Notes under the pieces: model-generated
Database searches by the model: none
The model's input: only the letters and a program-made list of their open reading frames with translations
What the model was told of the DNA's origin: nothing
Shown: positions 25,617 through 33,750 of the stretch, piece by piece
Numbering within the stretch: position 1 is the stretch's first letter
How the letters are laid out: each line of letters starts with the position of its first letter
Assembly: GCA_007694885.1 (NCBI GenBank)
Contig: REEW01000071.1
Location: 1-42,651, forward strand
DNA length: 42,651 nt
From: Wenzhouxiangella sp.
Lineage (GTDB): Bacteria > Pseudomonadota > Gammaproteobacteria > Xanthomonadales > Wenzhouxiangellaceae
Direction: 5' to 3'
Position numbers and translations under genes: made by a program

Positions 25617-26432
25617 ATGACTGAGATACTGAAAAGCACGATCGATGAGCGCGGGGTGGCGACGCTGACGCTGAACCGGCCTGAGGTGCACAACGCCTTC
25701 AACGCGGAGCTGGTCGGCGCGTTGCAAGAAGCTTTCGAGCAGGTCGCCGACGAGGGTGTGCGAGTACTGATCCTGAGCGGCGAGGGCCATTCCTTCTCGG
25801 CCGGCGCGGACCTGAACTGGATGCGTGACATGGCCGCAGCCAGCGAAAGCGAAAACCGCGCGGACGCCCGCCGACTGGCCACCATGCTGCGCCGGCTCGA
25901 CCAGTTGCCCTGCCCCACCATCGCCCGAGTCAACGGCCATGCCTTCGGCGGCGGCGTTGGCCTGATCGCCTGCTGCGACCTCGCCGTGGCCCTCGAGCAT
26001 GCGCGCTTCGGTCTGACCGAAGTGCGCCTTGGGCTGGTTCCGGCCACCATCTCGCCTTTCGTGGTGCCGCGGATCGGCATCAACCATTCCCGTCGCTACA
26101 TGCTCACCGGCGAACGCATGGATGCCGCAGCAGCCCAGCGCATCGGCCTGGTCACCGATATCGTGCCGCCGGGCCAGCTCGACGGCCACGTCAGCGATCT
26201 GGTCGACCTGTTGCTGGCCGGTGGCCCGAACGCCCAGGCCGGGGTCAAGTCGCTGATTCGGCTGGTCAGTTCTTCCGTGGATGACGCCGAGGAACTCGAC
26301 CGGCGCACCTCAGAGACCATCGCTGCCCTGCGCGTGTCGCGCGAAGGCCAGGAGGGCCTGAGCGCTTTCCTGGAGAAGCGAAGGCCTGCGTGGGCGGTCA
26401 CAGAAAAAGGAACCGCAGATGAACACGGATAA
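25617..26432 (+). CDS. liuC: Enoyl-CoA hydratase, methylglutaconyl-CoA hydratase type
   Basis: 271 residues of the crotonase fold. The oxyanion-hole segments are SFSAGADLNWM (about 61-71) and HAFGGGVGLIACCDL, and the catalytic region TEVRLGLVPATISPFVV is typical of 3-methylglutaconyl-CoA hydratase. It hydrates 3-methylglutaconyl-CoA to HMG-CoA, the step after the LiuB/LiuD carboxylase. The family core ends near FLEKRRPAW; the last residues (GTADEHG) and the TAA stop are read from the left arm of a repeat inserted behind the gene. The start is fixed by crotonase homology; the Shine-Dalgarno is weak. Confidence 0.9.
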   Translation: MTEILKSTIDERGVATLTLNRPEVHNAFNAELVGALQEAFEQVADEGVRVLILSGEGHSFSAGADLNWMRDMAAASESENRADARRLATMLRRLDQLPCPTIARVNGHAFGGGVGLIACCDLAVALEHARFGLTEVRLGLVPATISPFVVPRIGINHSRRYMLTGERMDAAAAQRIGLVTDIVPPGQLDGHVSDLVDLLLAGGPNAQAGVKSLIRLVSSSVDDAEELDRRTSETIAALRVSREGQEGLSAFLEKRRPAWAVTEKGTADEHG

Positions 26433-26550
26433 ACGCAGACTGGAAAAGAAAAACTTCAAAAAAACACCAGAACCCGGCGACTCACCGCCGGGCAGCAATG
26501 ACCTCTGGACTGCCGTTGATCCGCGTTCATCCGCGTTCATCCGCGGTTGT
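26410..26550. repeat. Inverted-repeat element (CGCAGATGAACACGGAT type) between liuC and liuD
   Basis: The left arm AACCGCAGATGAACACGGAT (26411-26430) and its continuation to 26440 match the reverse complement of the right arm (26513-26550), which has two ATCCGCGTTC units and ATCCGCGGTT. Between them lies a 7-bp hairpin, CCCGGCG/CGCCGGG (26473-26492), and an A-rich stretch. Repeats of this wording occur in many bacterial genomes between genes. The left arm supplies the liuC stop; the right arm ends 11 bp before the liuD ATG. Confidence 0.8.
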
Positions 26551-26561
26551 ACATAACGCCA

Positions 26562-28523
26562 ATGTTCAAGAAAATTCTCATAGCCAACCGCGGCGAGATT
26601 GCCTGCCGCATCATCGCCACGTGCCGCCGCCTCGGCATCGCTACGGTGGCGGTCCATTCCGAGGCCGACGCCGGCGCCCGGCACGTGCGCCTGGCCGATC
26701 GGTCGGTGTGCATCGGACCGGCGGCTGCGGCCGAGTCCTACCTGGGCGGTGAGCGCATTCTGGCCGCGGCCCGAGCGCACGGCGCCGAAGCGATTCACCC
26801 CGGCTATGGATTCCTGTCCGAAAACCCCGATTTCGCCCGCGCCGTCGAGGGCGCCGGTCTGGCCCTGATCGGACCGAGCGCCGAAACCATGGAACTGATG
26901 GGCTCGAAAGCCGCAGCCAAGGCCAAAATGGCACCGGCGGGGATACCGCTGATTCCCGGTTACCACGGCGCCGATCAGTCCGACGCCACCCTGGCCAGGG
27001 AAGCCGCCCGAATCGGCTTTCCGCTGATGCTGAAAGCCGCCGCCGGCGGCGGCGGCAAGGGCATGCGCGTGGTCCGTTCCGAAACAGACCTTGGCGAAGC
27101 TCTGCAGGCCGCCCGCCGGGAGTCGGCCGGCGCCTTCGGCGATGAGCGCATGATCCTGGAGCGCTACCTGGAACGGCCGCGCCATATCGAAGCCCAGGTC
27201 TTTGCCGACGTCCACGGCAACACGGTCCACCTGTTCGAGCGCGACTGTTCCAGCCAGCGCCGGCATCAGAAGATCATCGAGGAAGCGCCGGCGCCCGGTT
27301 TGAATCCCCGCGTTCGGGACGAGTTGCTGGCCGCCGCCGTGCGCGCAGCCGAAGCCGTGAACTACCGCGGCGCCGGCACGGTGGAGTTCCTGGTCGACGG
27401 CGATGACTTCTTTTTTCTGGAGATGAACACCCGCCTGCAGGTCGAGCATCCGGTCACCGAAATGATCACCGGTCTCGATCTGGTCGAATGGCAACTGCGC
27501 GTTGCCGCCGGCGAGCCGCTGCCGCTGGCCCAGGAAAAGATCCGCGCGCACGGGCACGCCATGGAAGCGCGCATCTACGCCGAAGACCCGGCGCGCGGGT
27601 TTGTGCCCTCGAGCGGGCAAGTGCATCGCCTGACCCTGCCGGAAGGCAGGAATGTACGCGTCGACAGCGGCATCGAACAGGGCGACACGGTCAGCATGCA
27701 TTACGACCCCATGATCGCCAAACTCATCGTCCACGCCGCCAACCGCGAGGCCTGCCGGACCCGGCTGCAAAACGCACTGGCCGCGTGCTTCATCGCCGGG
27801 CCCACGACCAACCTCGGCTTCCTGCAGGCGCTGGCCGCGTCCGATGATTTCGCCCGGGCCAGCGTGGACACCGGCCTGCTCGACCGCGAACCGGCATCGG
27901 TCAACCCGCAACTCGACCCGCCGGCCGAAACACTTGCCGCCGCGTCTGCTTACTGGCTGTTGTTCCAGGAGCAGGCCGCAAGCGGACCATCCCCGTGGGA
28001 TCGCTGCGACGGCTGGCGCCTGGGTGCAAGCGTGCCGCGCTCACTCGACATCGAGTGCCACGGCCGGCGCTGGCTGGTCGAGGCCAGCGGCCACGGCGGC
28101 GACTATTGCCTTGGCCTTGACGAGGCAAAACAGCAAGTGCGACTGGAGCCTCTGGGCGATTCCCGATTCCGGCTCGCCATGGCCAGCTGCAGCGACCGGC
28201 TCTGGATCCACGCCCATGACGATTTCCGCCTCGACGTCTGCTTCAACCAGCGACGCTGGACGCTGACCCGGCACGCCCGCTTCCAGCAAGCCGAGGCGTC
28301 AGGCCCCAACGACGGCCGCCTGCTGGCGCCCATGCCCGGCAAGATCCTCGAGATCCGGGCCTGGCAAGGCGGCCAAGTCAAGGAAGGCGAGACGCTGATG
28401 ATCATGGAAGCGATGAAGATGGAGCTGGCCATCAAGGCCCCGTTCGATGGCCGGGTAGAGCAACTGGCGGTGGAAGCCGGCAACCTGGTCGAAGCGGACG
28501 CCTGGTTGTTGACCGTTGCCTGA
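26562..28523 (+). CDS. liuD: Methylcrotonyl-CoA carboxylase biotin-containing (alpha) subunit
   Basis: 653 residues from ATG 26562. The biotin carboxylase domain comes first (ILIANRGEIACRI; ATP-grasp KAAAGGGGKGMRV near 160; FFLEMNTRLQVEHPVTE), then a linking BT domain (about 450-580), then a biotinyl domain with EAMKMEL, the biotinylated Lys619. It carboxylates its own biotin with ATP and bicarbonate and passes CO2 to LiuB. The start lies just behind the right arm of an inverted repeat and shows no clear Shine-Dalgarno; a TTG at 26547 is in frame but unlikely. No liuA, liuE or LiuR regulator gene is nearby. Confidence 0.93.
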   Translation: MFKKILIANRGEIACRIIATCRRLGIATVAVHSEADAGARHVRLADRSVCIGPAAAAESYLGGERILAAARAHGAEAIHPGYGFLSENPDFARAVEGAGLALIGPSAETMELMGSKAAAKAKMAPAGIPLIPGYHGADQSDATLAREAARIGFPLMLKAAAGGGGKGMRVVRSETDLGEALQAARRESAGAFGDERMILERYLERPRHIEAQVFADVHGNTVHLFERDCSSQRRHQKIIEEAPAPGLNPRVRDELLAAAVRAAEAVNYRGAGTVEFLVDGDDFFFLEMNTRLQVEHPVTEMITGLDLVEWQLRVAAGEPLPLAQEKIRAHGHAMEARIYAEDPARGFVPSSGQVHRLTLPEGRNVRVDSGIEQGDTVSMHYDPMIAKLIVHAANREACRTRLQNALAACFIAGPTTNLGFLQALAASDDFARASVDTGLLDREPASVNPQLDPPAETLAAASAYWLLFQEQAASGPSPWDRCDGWRLGASVPRSLDIECHGRRWLVEASGHGGDYCLGLDEAKQQVRLEPLGDSRFRLAMASCSDRLWIHAHDDFRLDVCFNQRRWTLTRHARFQQAEASGPNDGRLLAPMPGKILEIRAWQGGQVKEGETLMIMEAMKMELAIKAPFDGRVEQLAVEAGNLVEADAWLLTVA

Positions 28524-28541
28524 CGGGCGGGCCCTGTTGGC

Positions 28542-29447
28542 CTACCGGGAACCCGTGTCCTGCGATGCCTTCAGATAGGGCCTCAGGCAGGCCACCACGA
28601 TTGCCGCGCCGCCGTTGACCGCCCAGCGCGGCGGTCGCGTCAGGCACTGGCCGGCAAAGCGCAGGTTGTTCGACGAAATATCACCCACGGCCCGAACCAG
28701 GCCGGACGGGCTGCGCACCGCAAGCAGCTGATCGACGTTGCCGCGTGCCAGCTCGAGCGCTTCATGGAGCAGGCCTCCGTACAGATCGGTCAGGGCCAGC
28801 ATCTGCAGCCGCAGTTCGTCGCTGATCGGCTGCGTGCGCTCCACCAGGCCGAGATGCTTGACCGGCAAGCCGAGATTTTCAGCCAGGCGCGGATAACGAG
28901 CTGCCATCAAGGCCAGGTCGGTCATCGGGTCCAGCGAGCCGTCGTCCGCGGCAATGATGGCGCTCCAGTCTTCCGGTTCCAGCACCCGTTCGGCACGGCG
29001 GTAGAACACCGCTTCTTCATTGCGCATGTGGAGACGAGTGTGACGCACGTACGCGTTGACCTGGTCAGCCAGGCGCTGGCCGCGCTGGCCGCGCAGCTGG
29101 CGGGTTGACAGGGCGGCCAGCTCGGCGGCCAGTTCCCCGGTCTGACGCTCACCGGCTTCGTGCTCGTGGGTCAGATCCCGTAGCGTTTCATCCAGTTCGG
29201 TATCACGCGCACGGATGCGGGCGAAGAGACGATCTTCGCGCGGATGATGGAAGGTATGGTGGTAGTGCAGAAGGTAATCCAGGGCCTCGACCAGCACCGA
29301 CCGGGCCTGATCGGGCTGACGGGCGAGCAGGCCGACCTGGGTGTCGATTTCGCGCAGCACCCTGGACAGCCCGGCGTGATCGAGCCGCAGGCTCTGCATG
29401 AACGCCGACCCCGGACCCGGGCGGGGTGTGCGCGCAGCCGTGGTCAC
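28542..29447 (-). CDS. Hemerythrin-domain protein with phasin-like C-terminal region
   Basis: 301 residues from GTG 29447, whose GTGA overlaps the TGA of the upstream esterase; GAGAG lies about 6 nt upstream, so translation is coupled. ATG 29399 is an alternative start. Residues about 17-155 form a hemerythrin HHE cation-binding domain, with candidate di-iron ligands in LRLDH (H24), HYHHTFHHPRED (61-72), HEHE (94-97) and RLHMRNEE (H140, E144). Residues about 210-275 (LALTDLYGGLLHEALELARGN, SSNNLRFAGQ) have the amphipathic helical pattern of phasins, the granule-coat proteins. This is only a resemblance. By domain it may sense oxygen or NO, or bind iron, in the cytoplasm or at a lipid inclusion. 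Confidence 0.72.
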   Translation of the reverse strand: MTTAARTPRPGPGSAFMQSLRLDHAGLSRVLREIDTQVGLLARQPDQARSVLVEALDYLLHYHHTFHHPREDRLFARIRARDTELDETLRDLTHEHEAGERQTGELAAELAALSTRQLRGQRGQRLADQVNAYVRHTRLHMRNEEAVFYRRAERVLEPEDWSAIIAADDGSLDPMTDLALMAARYPRLAENLGLPVKHLGLVERTQPISDELRLQMLALTDLYGGLLHEALELARGNVDQLLAVRSPSGLVRAVGDISSNNLRFAGQCLTRPPRWAVNGGAAIVVACLRPYLKASQDTGSR

Positions 29448-30358
29448 GGGCAACTCTCGCGGACGAAGTCGGCCAGGCGGCCGATGGCGCGACCGGACTC
29501 GGGCGCAAAAGACAAGGCCTGCCAGCCATGCGGCATGCGATCCCACACCTCGACCTCGGCGCGCACACCGGCCGAGCGCGCGCGTTCGGCGCAGCGCCGG
29601 CTGTCGTCGAGCAAAACCTCGGTACTGCCGACCTGGAAAAGCAGCGGCGGCAGTCCGGAAAAATCACCCAGCACGGGTGAAACGTAGGGATGATTGGCCA
29701 GCTCGGTCTTGTCGTCCAGGTACAGCTTGCGGATATCGTCACCGCGTTCCAGGCTGAGCACCGCGTCGCGCGCCGCGTTGACGACCCGCGAACCGCCCTC
29801 GGACTCGTCGCTCATGTCGGCGGCCGGCGACATGAGCACCGCCCCGGCGGGCATGGGCATGCCTTCATCGCGCGCGGCCATCAATACCGACAGAGCAAGA
29901 CAACCGCCGGCCGACATGCCGCTGATCACAATATGCTCCGGCGCGATGCCGCCGGAGAGCAGCTGCCGGTAAGCCTCCAGGCAGTCCTCCAGTCCGGCCG
30001 GATAGGGATGCTCGGGCGCCAGACGGTAAAACACCAGGCGACCCCGCGCGTTGGCCGCCCGGCAGATGCGAGCGAGCAGCAGACGCTCGGCACGCACGAA
30101 GCGGGTCATGAACGCGCCCCCGGGAAAATGCAGCACCATTCGCTCGGTCGGGCCGGACTGCGGCGTCAACCACTCGGCATCACAATGGCTCAAACCCGGC
30201 TCGAACTCGATCGTCACATCGCCCGGGACATCCGGAAAAAAGCGTTCCATGGCCTGGATTCGCTCACGCATTGCGGTGACGGAAATATCGCGCCTGAGCG
30301 ACTGCCGGATGGTCAGTCGGCTGAGCAACTCGACGGTTCGTGTCTGCCAGCTGACCAT
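29444..30358 (-). CDS. Alpha/beta hydrolase, hormone-sensitive-lipase family
   Basis: 304 residues. The HSL-family pattern is present: VFYRLAPEHPYPAGLEDCLEAYRQL, nucleophile elbow ISGMSAGGCLA (Ser149), acid region VGSTEVLLDDS and His in MPHGWQ. The usual HGGG oxyanion motif reads HFPGGAF (77-83), so one glycine is replaced. This family hydrolyses short to medium acyl esters. The gene lies between a wax ester synthase/DGAT gene and a hemerythrin-domain gene that overlaps it by four bases, which suggests a role in acylglycerol or wax-ester turnover (inference). Confidence 0.85.
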   Translation of the reverse strand: MVSWQTRTVELLSRLTIRQSLRRDISVTAMRERIQAMERFFPDVPGDVTIEFEPGLSHCDAEWLTPQSGPTERMVLHFPGGAFMTRFVRAERLLLARICRAANARGRLVFYRLAPEHPYPAGLEDCLEAYRQLLSGGIAPEHIVISGMSAGGCLALSVLMAARDEGMPMPAGAVLMSPAADMSDESEGGSRVVNAARDAVLSLERGDDIRKLYLDDKTELANHPYVSPVLGDFSGLPPLLFQVGSTEVLLDDSRRCAERARSAGVRAEVEVWDRMPHGWQALSFAPESGRAIGRLADFVRESCP

Positions 30359-30412
30359 GTCAGGAATGCCTGCTCCAATCGTTCATTAGCTCCTCATGAT
30401 ACTCACATTCTG

Positions 30413-31777
30413 TCAGCGTCCGGGGGTCGCGCCCGCAAGTCGATGCCAGGCTGCCTCGACGTGGCCGGCGAGCGCGGGCAGCTTGCGCAGGCTCGCCCCG
30501 TTGGCGACGAAGCCAAAATCCATGCGATCGTTGGACGAAATCACGGTGGCGTTCAGGCCGACGCCCACGGCGATTGCCGACACCGGGTAGGCGGCCACCA
30601 GCGGCGAGCCGTGCAGGTACAACTGGCGCTCCAGGCCCGGAATGTTGGAAATGACCAGATTGGCCGATGGCGGAGCAACCCGATCGACGTGGGTAACGGC
30701 GGTCAGGCCGGCAATCCCCATCAGACCGGCCGCGTAGCCCAGCGCCGTCTCCTTGCTCATGTTGCGAACCTCGTCCTTGGCCGCGCTCATCGAAGCCGAG
30801 ACCTGGGCCAGGCGCTCGAGCACGCTCGACTCCGGCGCGCCCAGGCGCACGAAAACGGCCGAGACCTTGGTCCCCGCCGAACCGTCGCCTTCCTCACGCA
30901 ACGAGACCGGACACATGGCCATCAGGTGATGCCCGAAGGGCTGGCCCATTTCCTCCAGGTACCGATGCACGCCTTCGTCGATCAGGGCCATGGCCACGTC
31001 GTTGAGAGTGGCACCGTAATGTTTGCCGACCCGGCGCATGTCCTTGAGCGGCAGGGACAGGGTGGCCACGGAACGGGCGTTCATCACCGGTTCGTTCATC
31101 GGGCCGCGGTGGGCGGCGAAGGGCACGCTGCCCTCGGTCTTGCCGCCCATCCAGTTCCAAAGGCCCTTGCGCAAGGAACCGAGCAGGGCCAGATATTGAC
31201 TGGTCGCGGTACTGCTCACGCCCAGGACCTGCTTGATCAGGGCCTTGGGCGGACGCGGCTTGCGCACCGGCAGATCGACCGCAAACAGTGGCTTGGGAAC
31301 ACCCAGCCGCCGGGTGGTGCGCAGACTCGCATTGACTCGGTGCGAGGCGCTCACACCGTCGATAATGGCGTGATGCATCTTGAAAAACAGGGCGAAACGG
31401 CGGCCCGGCACGTGGTCGATCAGCCAGATCCGGAACAACGGCCGGTTGCGGTCGAGCATGGTCTCGTGAAGATCGCCCACCAGGTGCAGCAGGTCCTCGT
31501 AGCGGGCACCACCCGGCAGGGCGATGTGCTGGACGTGGTAGCGCGGGTTGTAGTCGGACGCTTCGCGCCAGCGCGGCGCATGGGTCACTTCAAGATCCGG
31601 TACGCAATCAAAGGGCGGGCTTGGCTGCGCCTCACGATAGGCCGCCACGATCTCGCGCACGATTTGCGGCCGCCCCTTGGGCTTTTCGAACAGCATCAGC
31701 CCGCAGACGTGAATGGGGTTGGCCTGCGTTTCGGCCAGCAGCCACATCAGGTCCATCAGCGGTATCTTTTTCCCCAC
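30413..31777 (-). CDS. Wax ester synthase / diacylglycerol acyltransferase (WS/DGAT)
   Basis: 454 residues from GTG 31777, preceded by GGGAG at 6 nt; TTG 31801 would add 8 residues and ATG 31756 is possible. The condensing motif MHHAIIDGVSA (His135, His136, Asp140) is the HHxxxDG catalytic signature, and the downstream CPVSLREEGDG, LNDVAMAL and NLVISNIPGL match the family (PF03007 then PF06974). The enzyme joins fatty acyl-CoA to a fatty alcohol or diacylglycerol, forming storage wax esters or triacylglycerol at the inner membrane. It is followed downstream by an HSL-type esterase and a hemerythrin/phasin-like protein in the same direction. Confidence 0.93.
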   Translation of the reverse strand: MGKKIPLMDLMWLLAETQANPIHVCGLMLFEKPKGRPQIVREIVAAYREAQPSPPFDCVPDLEVTHAPRWREASDYNPRYHVQHIALPGGARYEDLLHLVGDLHETMLDRNRPLFRIWLIDHVPGRRFALFFKMHHAIIDGVSASHRVNASLRTTRRLGVPKPLFAVDLPVRKPRPPKALIKQVLGVSSTATSQYLALLGSLRKGLWNWMGGKTEGSVPFAAHRGPMNEPVMNARSVATLSLPLKDMRRVGKHYGATLNDVAMALIDEGVHRYLEEMGQPFGHHLMAMCPVSLREEGDGSAGTKVSAVFVRLGAPESSVLERLAQVSASMSAAKDEVRNMSKETALGYAAGLMGIAGLTAVTHVDRVAPPSANLVISNIPGLERQLYLHGSPLVAAYPVSAIAVGVGLNATVISSNDRMDFGFVANGASLRKLPALAGHVEAAWHRLAGATPGR

Positions 31778-31871
31778 GAACCTCTCCCGGGCCTCGATCA
31801 ATCGTTCAGTATAAGACTGGTCGCGCGTGCGCGCGAGCCGGACTGGCTCACGCCGGGGATGCGACCATACG

Positions 31872-31898
31872 CCGGGCTTTTTCCATAAACCCCCATGG
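31872..31898. repeat. Copy of the CCGGGCTTTTTC repeat at the start of the ABC transporter gene
   Basis: Matches 23616-23642 at 23 of 27 bases, with identical CCGGGCTTTTTC and AAACCCCC blocks. The ATG at 31895 lies inside its last bases (CCCCATGG), so the repeat replaces the usual Shine-Dalgarno region. Confidence 0.5.
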
Positions 31899-33715
31899 CC
31901 AACACCCGCGATTTGCCGCCAGGAATATTGAATCAGTTCGGATCCCTGCTGACCTACGGCCGGCGCGCGCTTGCGCTGGTCTGGGCCACCAGCCCGCTAC
32001 TGACCATTGCGCTGGCGCTGCTGACGCTCCTGGCCGGTCTGCTGCCGGCCGGCATCGCCTGGGTCGGCAAGTTTCTGGTCGACAGCGTGGTCGCGGCCAT
32101 CCAGGACGACTCCCTGAGCCGCGAGGTCTGGATCTGGCTGTCGCTGGAGGCCCTGCTGGTGGCGGCGATGGCGGCGGTGCAAACGGGCCTGAACATCTGC
32201 AACAACCTGCTCCGTGCCCAGCTGGGGCAGCGCGTCAACGTCATGATCCTGGAGAAAGCCCAGCAACTGGAGCTGGCCCAACTTGAAGATGCCGAGTTCT
32301 ATGATCGCCTGACCCGCGCCCGCCGTGAAGCCTCCTCGCGCCCGCTGGCCCTGGTCCAGAAAACCTTCGGCGTCATCCAGAACGGCATCGCCATCCTGAG
32401 CTTCAGCGGCCTGCTGCTGGCCTTCTCGCCCTGGGCGGTACTTTTGCTGGTGGTCGGCGGTCTGCCGGCGTTCTTCGTCGAGGCAAAGTTTGCCGGACAG
32501 GCCTACCGGCTGTTTCGCTGGCGTTCGCCGGAAACCCGCGAAATGATGTACCTGGAGTCGGTGCTGGCCAGAGACGACTACACCAAGGAGGTCAAGCTGT
32601 TCGGGCTGGCGCCGAAATTACTGGAACGCTACAAGAGCATTTTCCGGAAAATATTCCGTGAGGACCGGGCCCTGACCATCCGCCGCGGCTGGTGGGCCTT
32701 TGGGCTCGGACTGCTGGGTACCGCGGCCCTCTACGCAGCCTTTGCCTGGGTGGTGCTGGCAACCGTTAGCGGTCAGCTGTCGCTGGGTGAGATGACCATG
32801 TACATCATGGTGTTCAAGCAGGGTCAGTCGGCGGTCAGCGCCAGTCTCACCTCGATCAACGGCATGTACGAGGACTACTTGTATCTGAGCAGTCTGTACG
32901 AATTCCTCGAGCTGCCGGTGCGAAGCCAATCCGGCGGCGTCAGCGCCGGCGAACGGCCGGGCAGCGGCCTGGAAATCATCGACGTGTCCTTTCGCTACCC
33001 CGGCAGCCAGAACCTGGCGCTGGACTCGATCAACCTCCAGCTCGATCCCGGGACCAGCCTCGCCCTGGTCGGCGAAAACGGCTCCGGCAAGACCACCCTG
33101 ACCAAGCTGATCGCCGGGCTCTACGAGATCGAGCGCGGCGACATCCGCCTGCACGGCACCTCGCTGAAAGAATGGGACAGCCGGGCGCTGCAGGACCGCA
33201 TCGGTGTCATCTTCCAGGATTTCGCCCGCTACCAGTGGCTGGTCGGCCACAACATCGGCGCCGGCGACGTGCGCGACTTCGACAACGAATCGCGCTGGCA
33301 AGAGGCAGCCGAGAAGGGCCTGGCCGATGCCTTCGTCAAGGAACTGCCGGCCGGCTACCGCACCCAGCTCGGACGCTGGTTCAAGGACGGGCAGGAACTC
33401 TCGGGCGGGCAGTGGCAGAAGATTGCTCTGGCCCGGGCCTTCATGCGTCAAAACGCCGACATCCTCATCCTCGATGAACCCACCGCGGCGATGGACGCCA
33501 AGGCCGAGGCCGAGGTGTTCGAACATTTCCAGGCGATGGCCCGTAACCAGATCCTGATATTGATTTCGCACCGCTTTTCCACCGTTCGGCGTGCCGACCG
33601 TATCGCGGTCATGGAAGCCGGTCGCATCATCGAACTGGGCAGCCACGAAGAACTGATGGACCTGGACGGGCGCTATGCGCAGTTGTTCGAATTGCAGGCT
33701 CGGGCTTATCGATAG
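31895..33715 (+). CDS. Exporter-type ABC transporter, fused permease and ATPase (MsbA-like)
   Basis: 606 residues. An ABC type 1 membrane domain (about 35-330, six helices) is followed by the nucleotide-binding domain: Walker A GENGSGKTT (393-401), signature LSGGQ (502-506), Walker B ILILDEPTAAMD (about 523-534) and H-loop ISHRFSTVR. Such half-transporters act as dimers and flip lipids or export peptides or drugs; the substrate is unknown. The ATG lies within a short repeat and no Shine-Dalgarno is visible. It diverges from the WS/DGAT gene across about 90-115 bp, so lipid export is a possible link, unproven. Confidence 0.9.
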   Translation: MANTRDLPPGILNQFGSLLTYGRRALALVWATSPLLTIALALLTLLAGLLPAGIAWVGKFLVDSVVAAIQDDSLSREVWIWLSLEALLVAAMAAVQTGLNICNNLLRAQLGQRVNVMILEKAQQLELAQLEDAEFYDRLTRARREASSRPLALVQKTFGVIQNGIAILSFSGLLLAFSPWAVLLLVVGGLPAFFVEAKFAGQAYRLFRWRSPETREMMYLESVLARDDYTKEVKLFGLAPKLLERYKSIFRKIFREDRALTIRRGWWAFGLGLLGTAALYAAFAWVVLATVSGQLSLGEMTMYIMVFKQGQSAVSASLTSINGMYEDYLYLSSLYEFLELPVRSQSGGVSAGERPGSGLEIIDVSFRYPGSQNLALDSINLQLDPGTSLALVGENGSGKTTLTKLIAGLYEIERGDIRLHGTSLKEWDSRALQDRIGVIFQDFARYQWLVGHNIGAGDVRDFDNESRWQEAAEKGLADAFVKELPAGYRTQLGRWFKDGQELSGGQWQKIALARAFMRQNADILILDEPTAAMDAKAEAEVFEHFQAMARNQILILISHRFSTVRRADRIAVMEAGRIIELGSHEELMDLDGRYAQLFELQARAYR

Positions 33716-33750
33716 GCTGACAGGGCGTGATGTGACCGGGCAGGAGGCGT

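Noticed and set aside
25460-26550. CRISPR array or transposon in the liu operon gaps
   Set aside because: Units are inverted and irregular with no spacers of even length, and no transposase frame is present.
29690-31888. 732-codon plus-strand frame opposite the esterase and WS/DGAT genes
   Set aside because: Shadow frame; no domain, and both minus-strand genes carry catalytic motifs.
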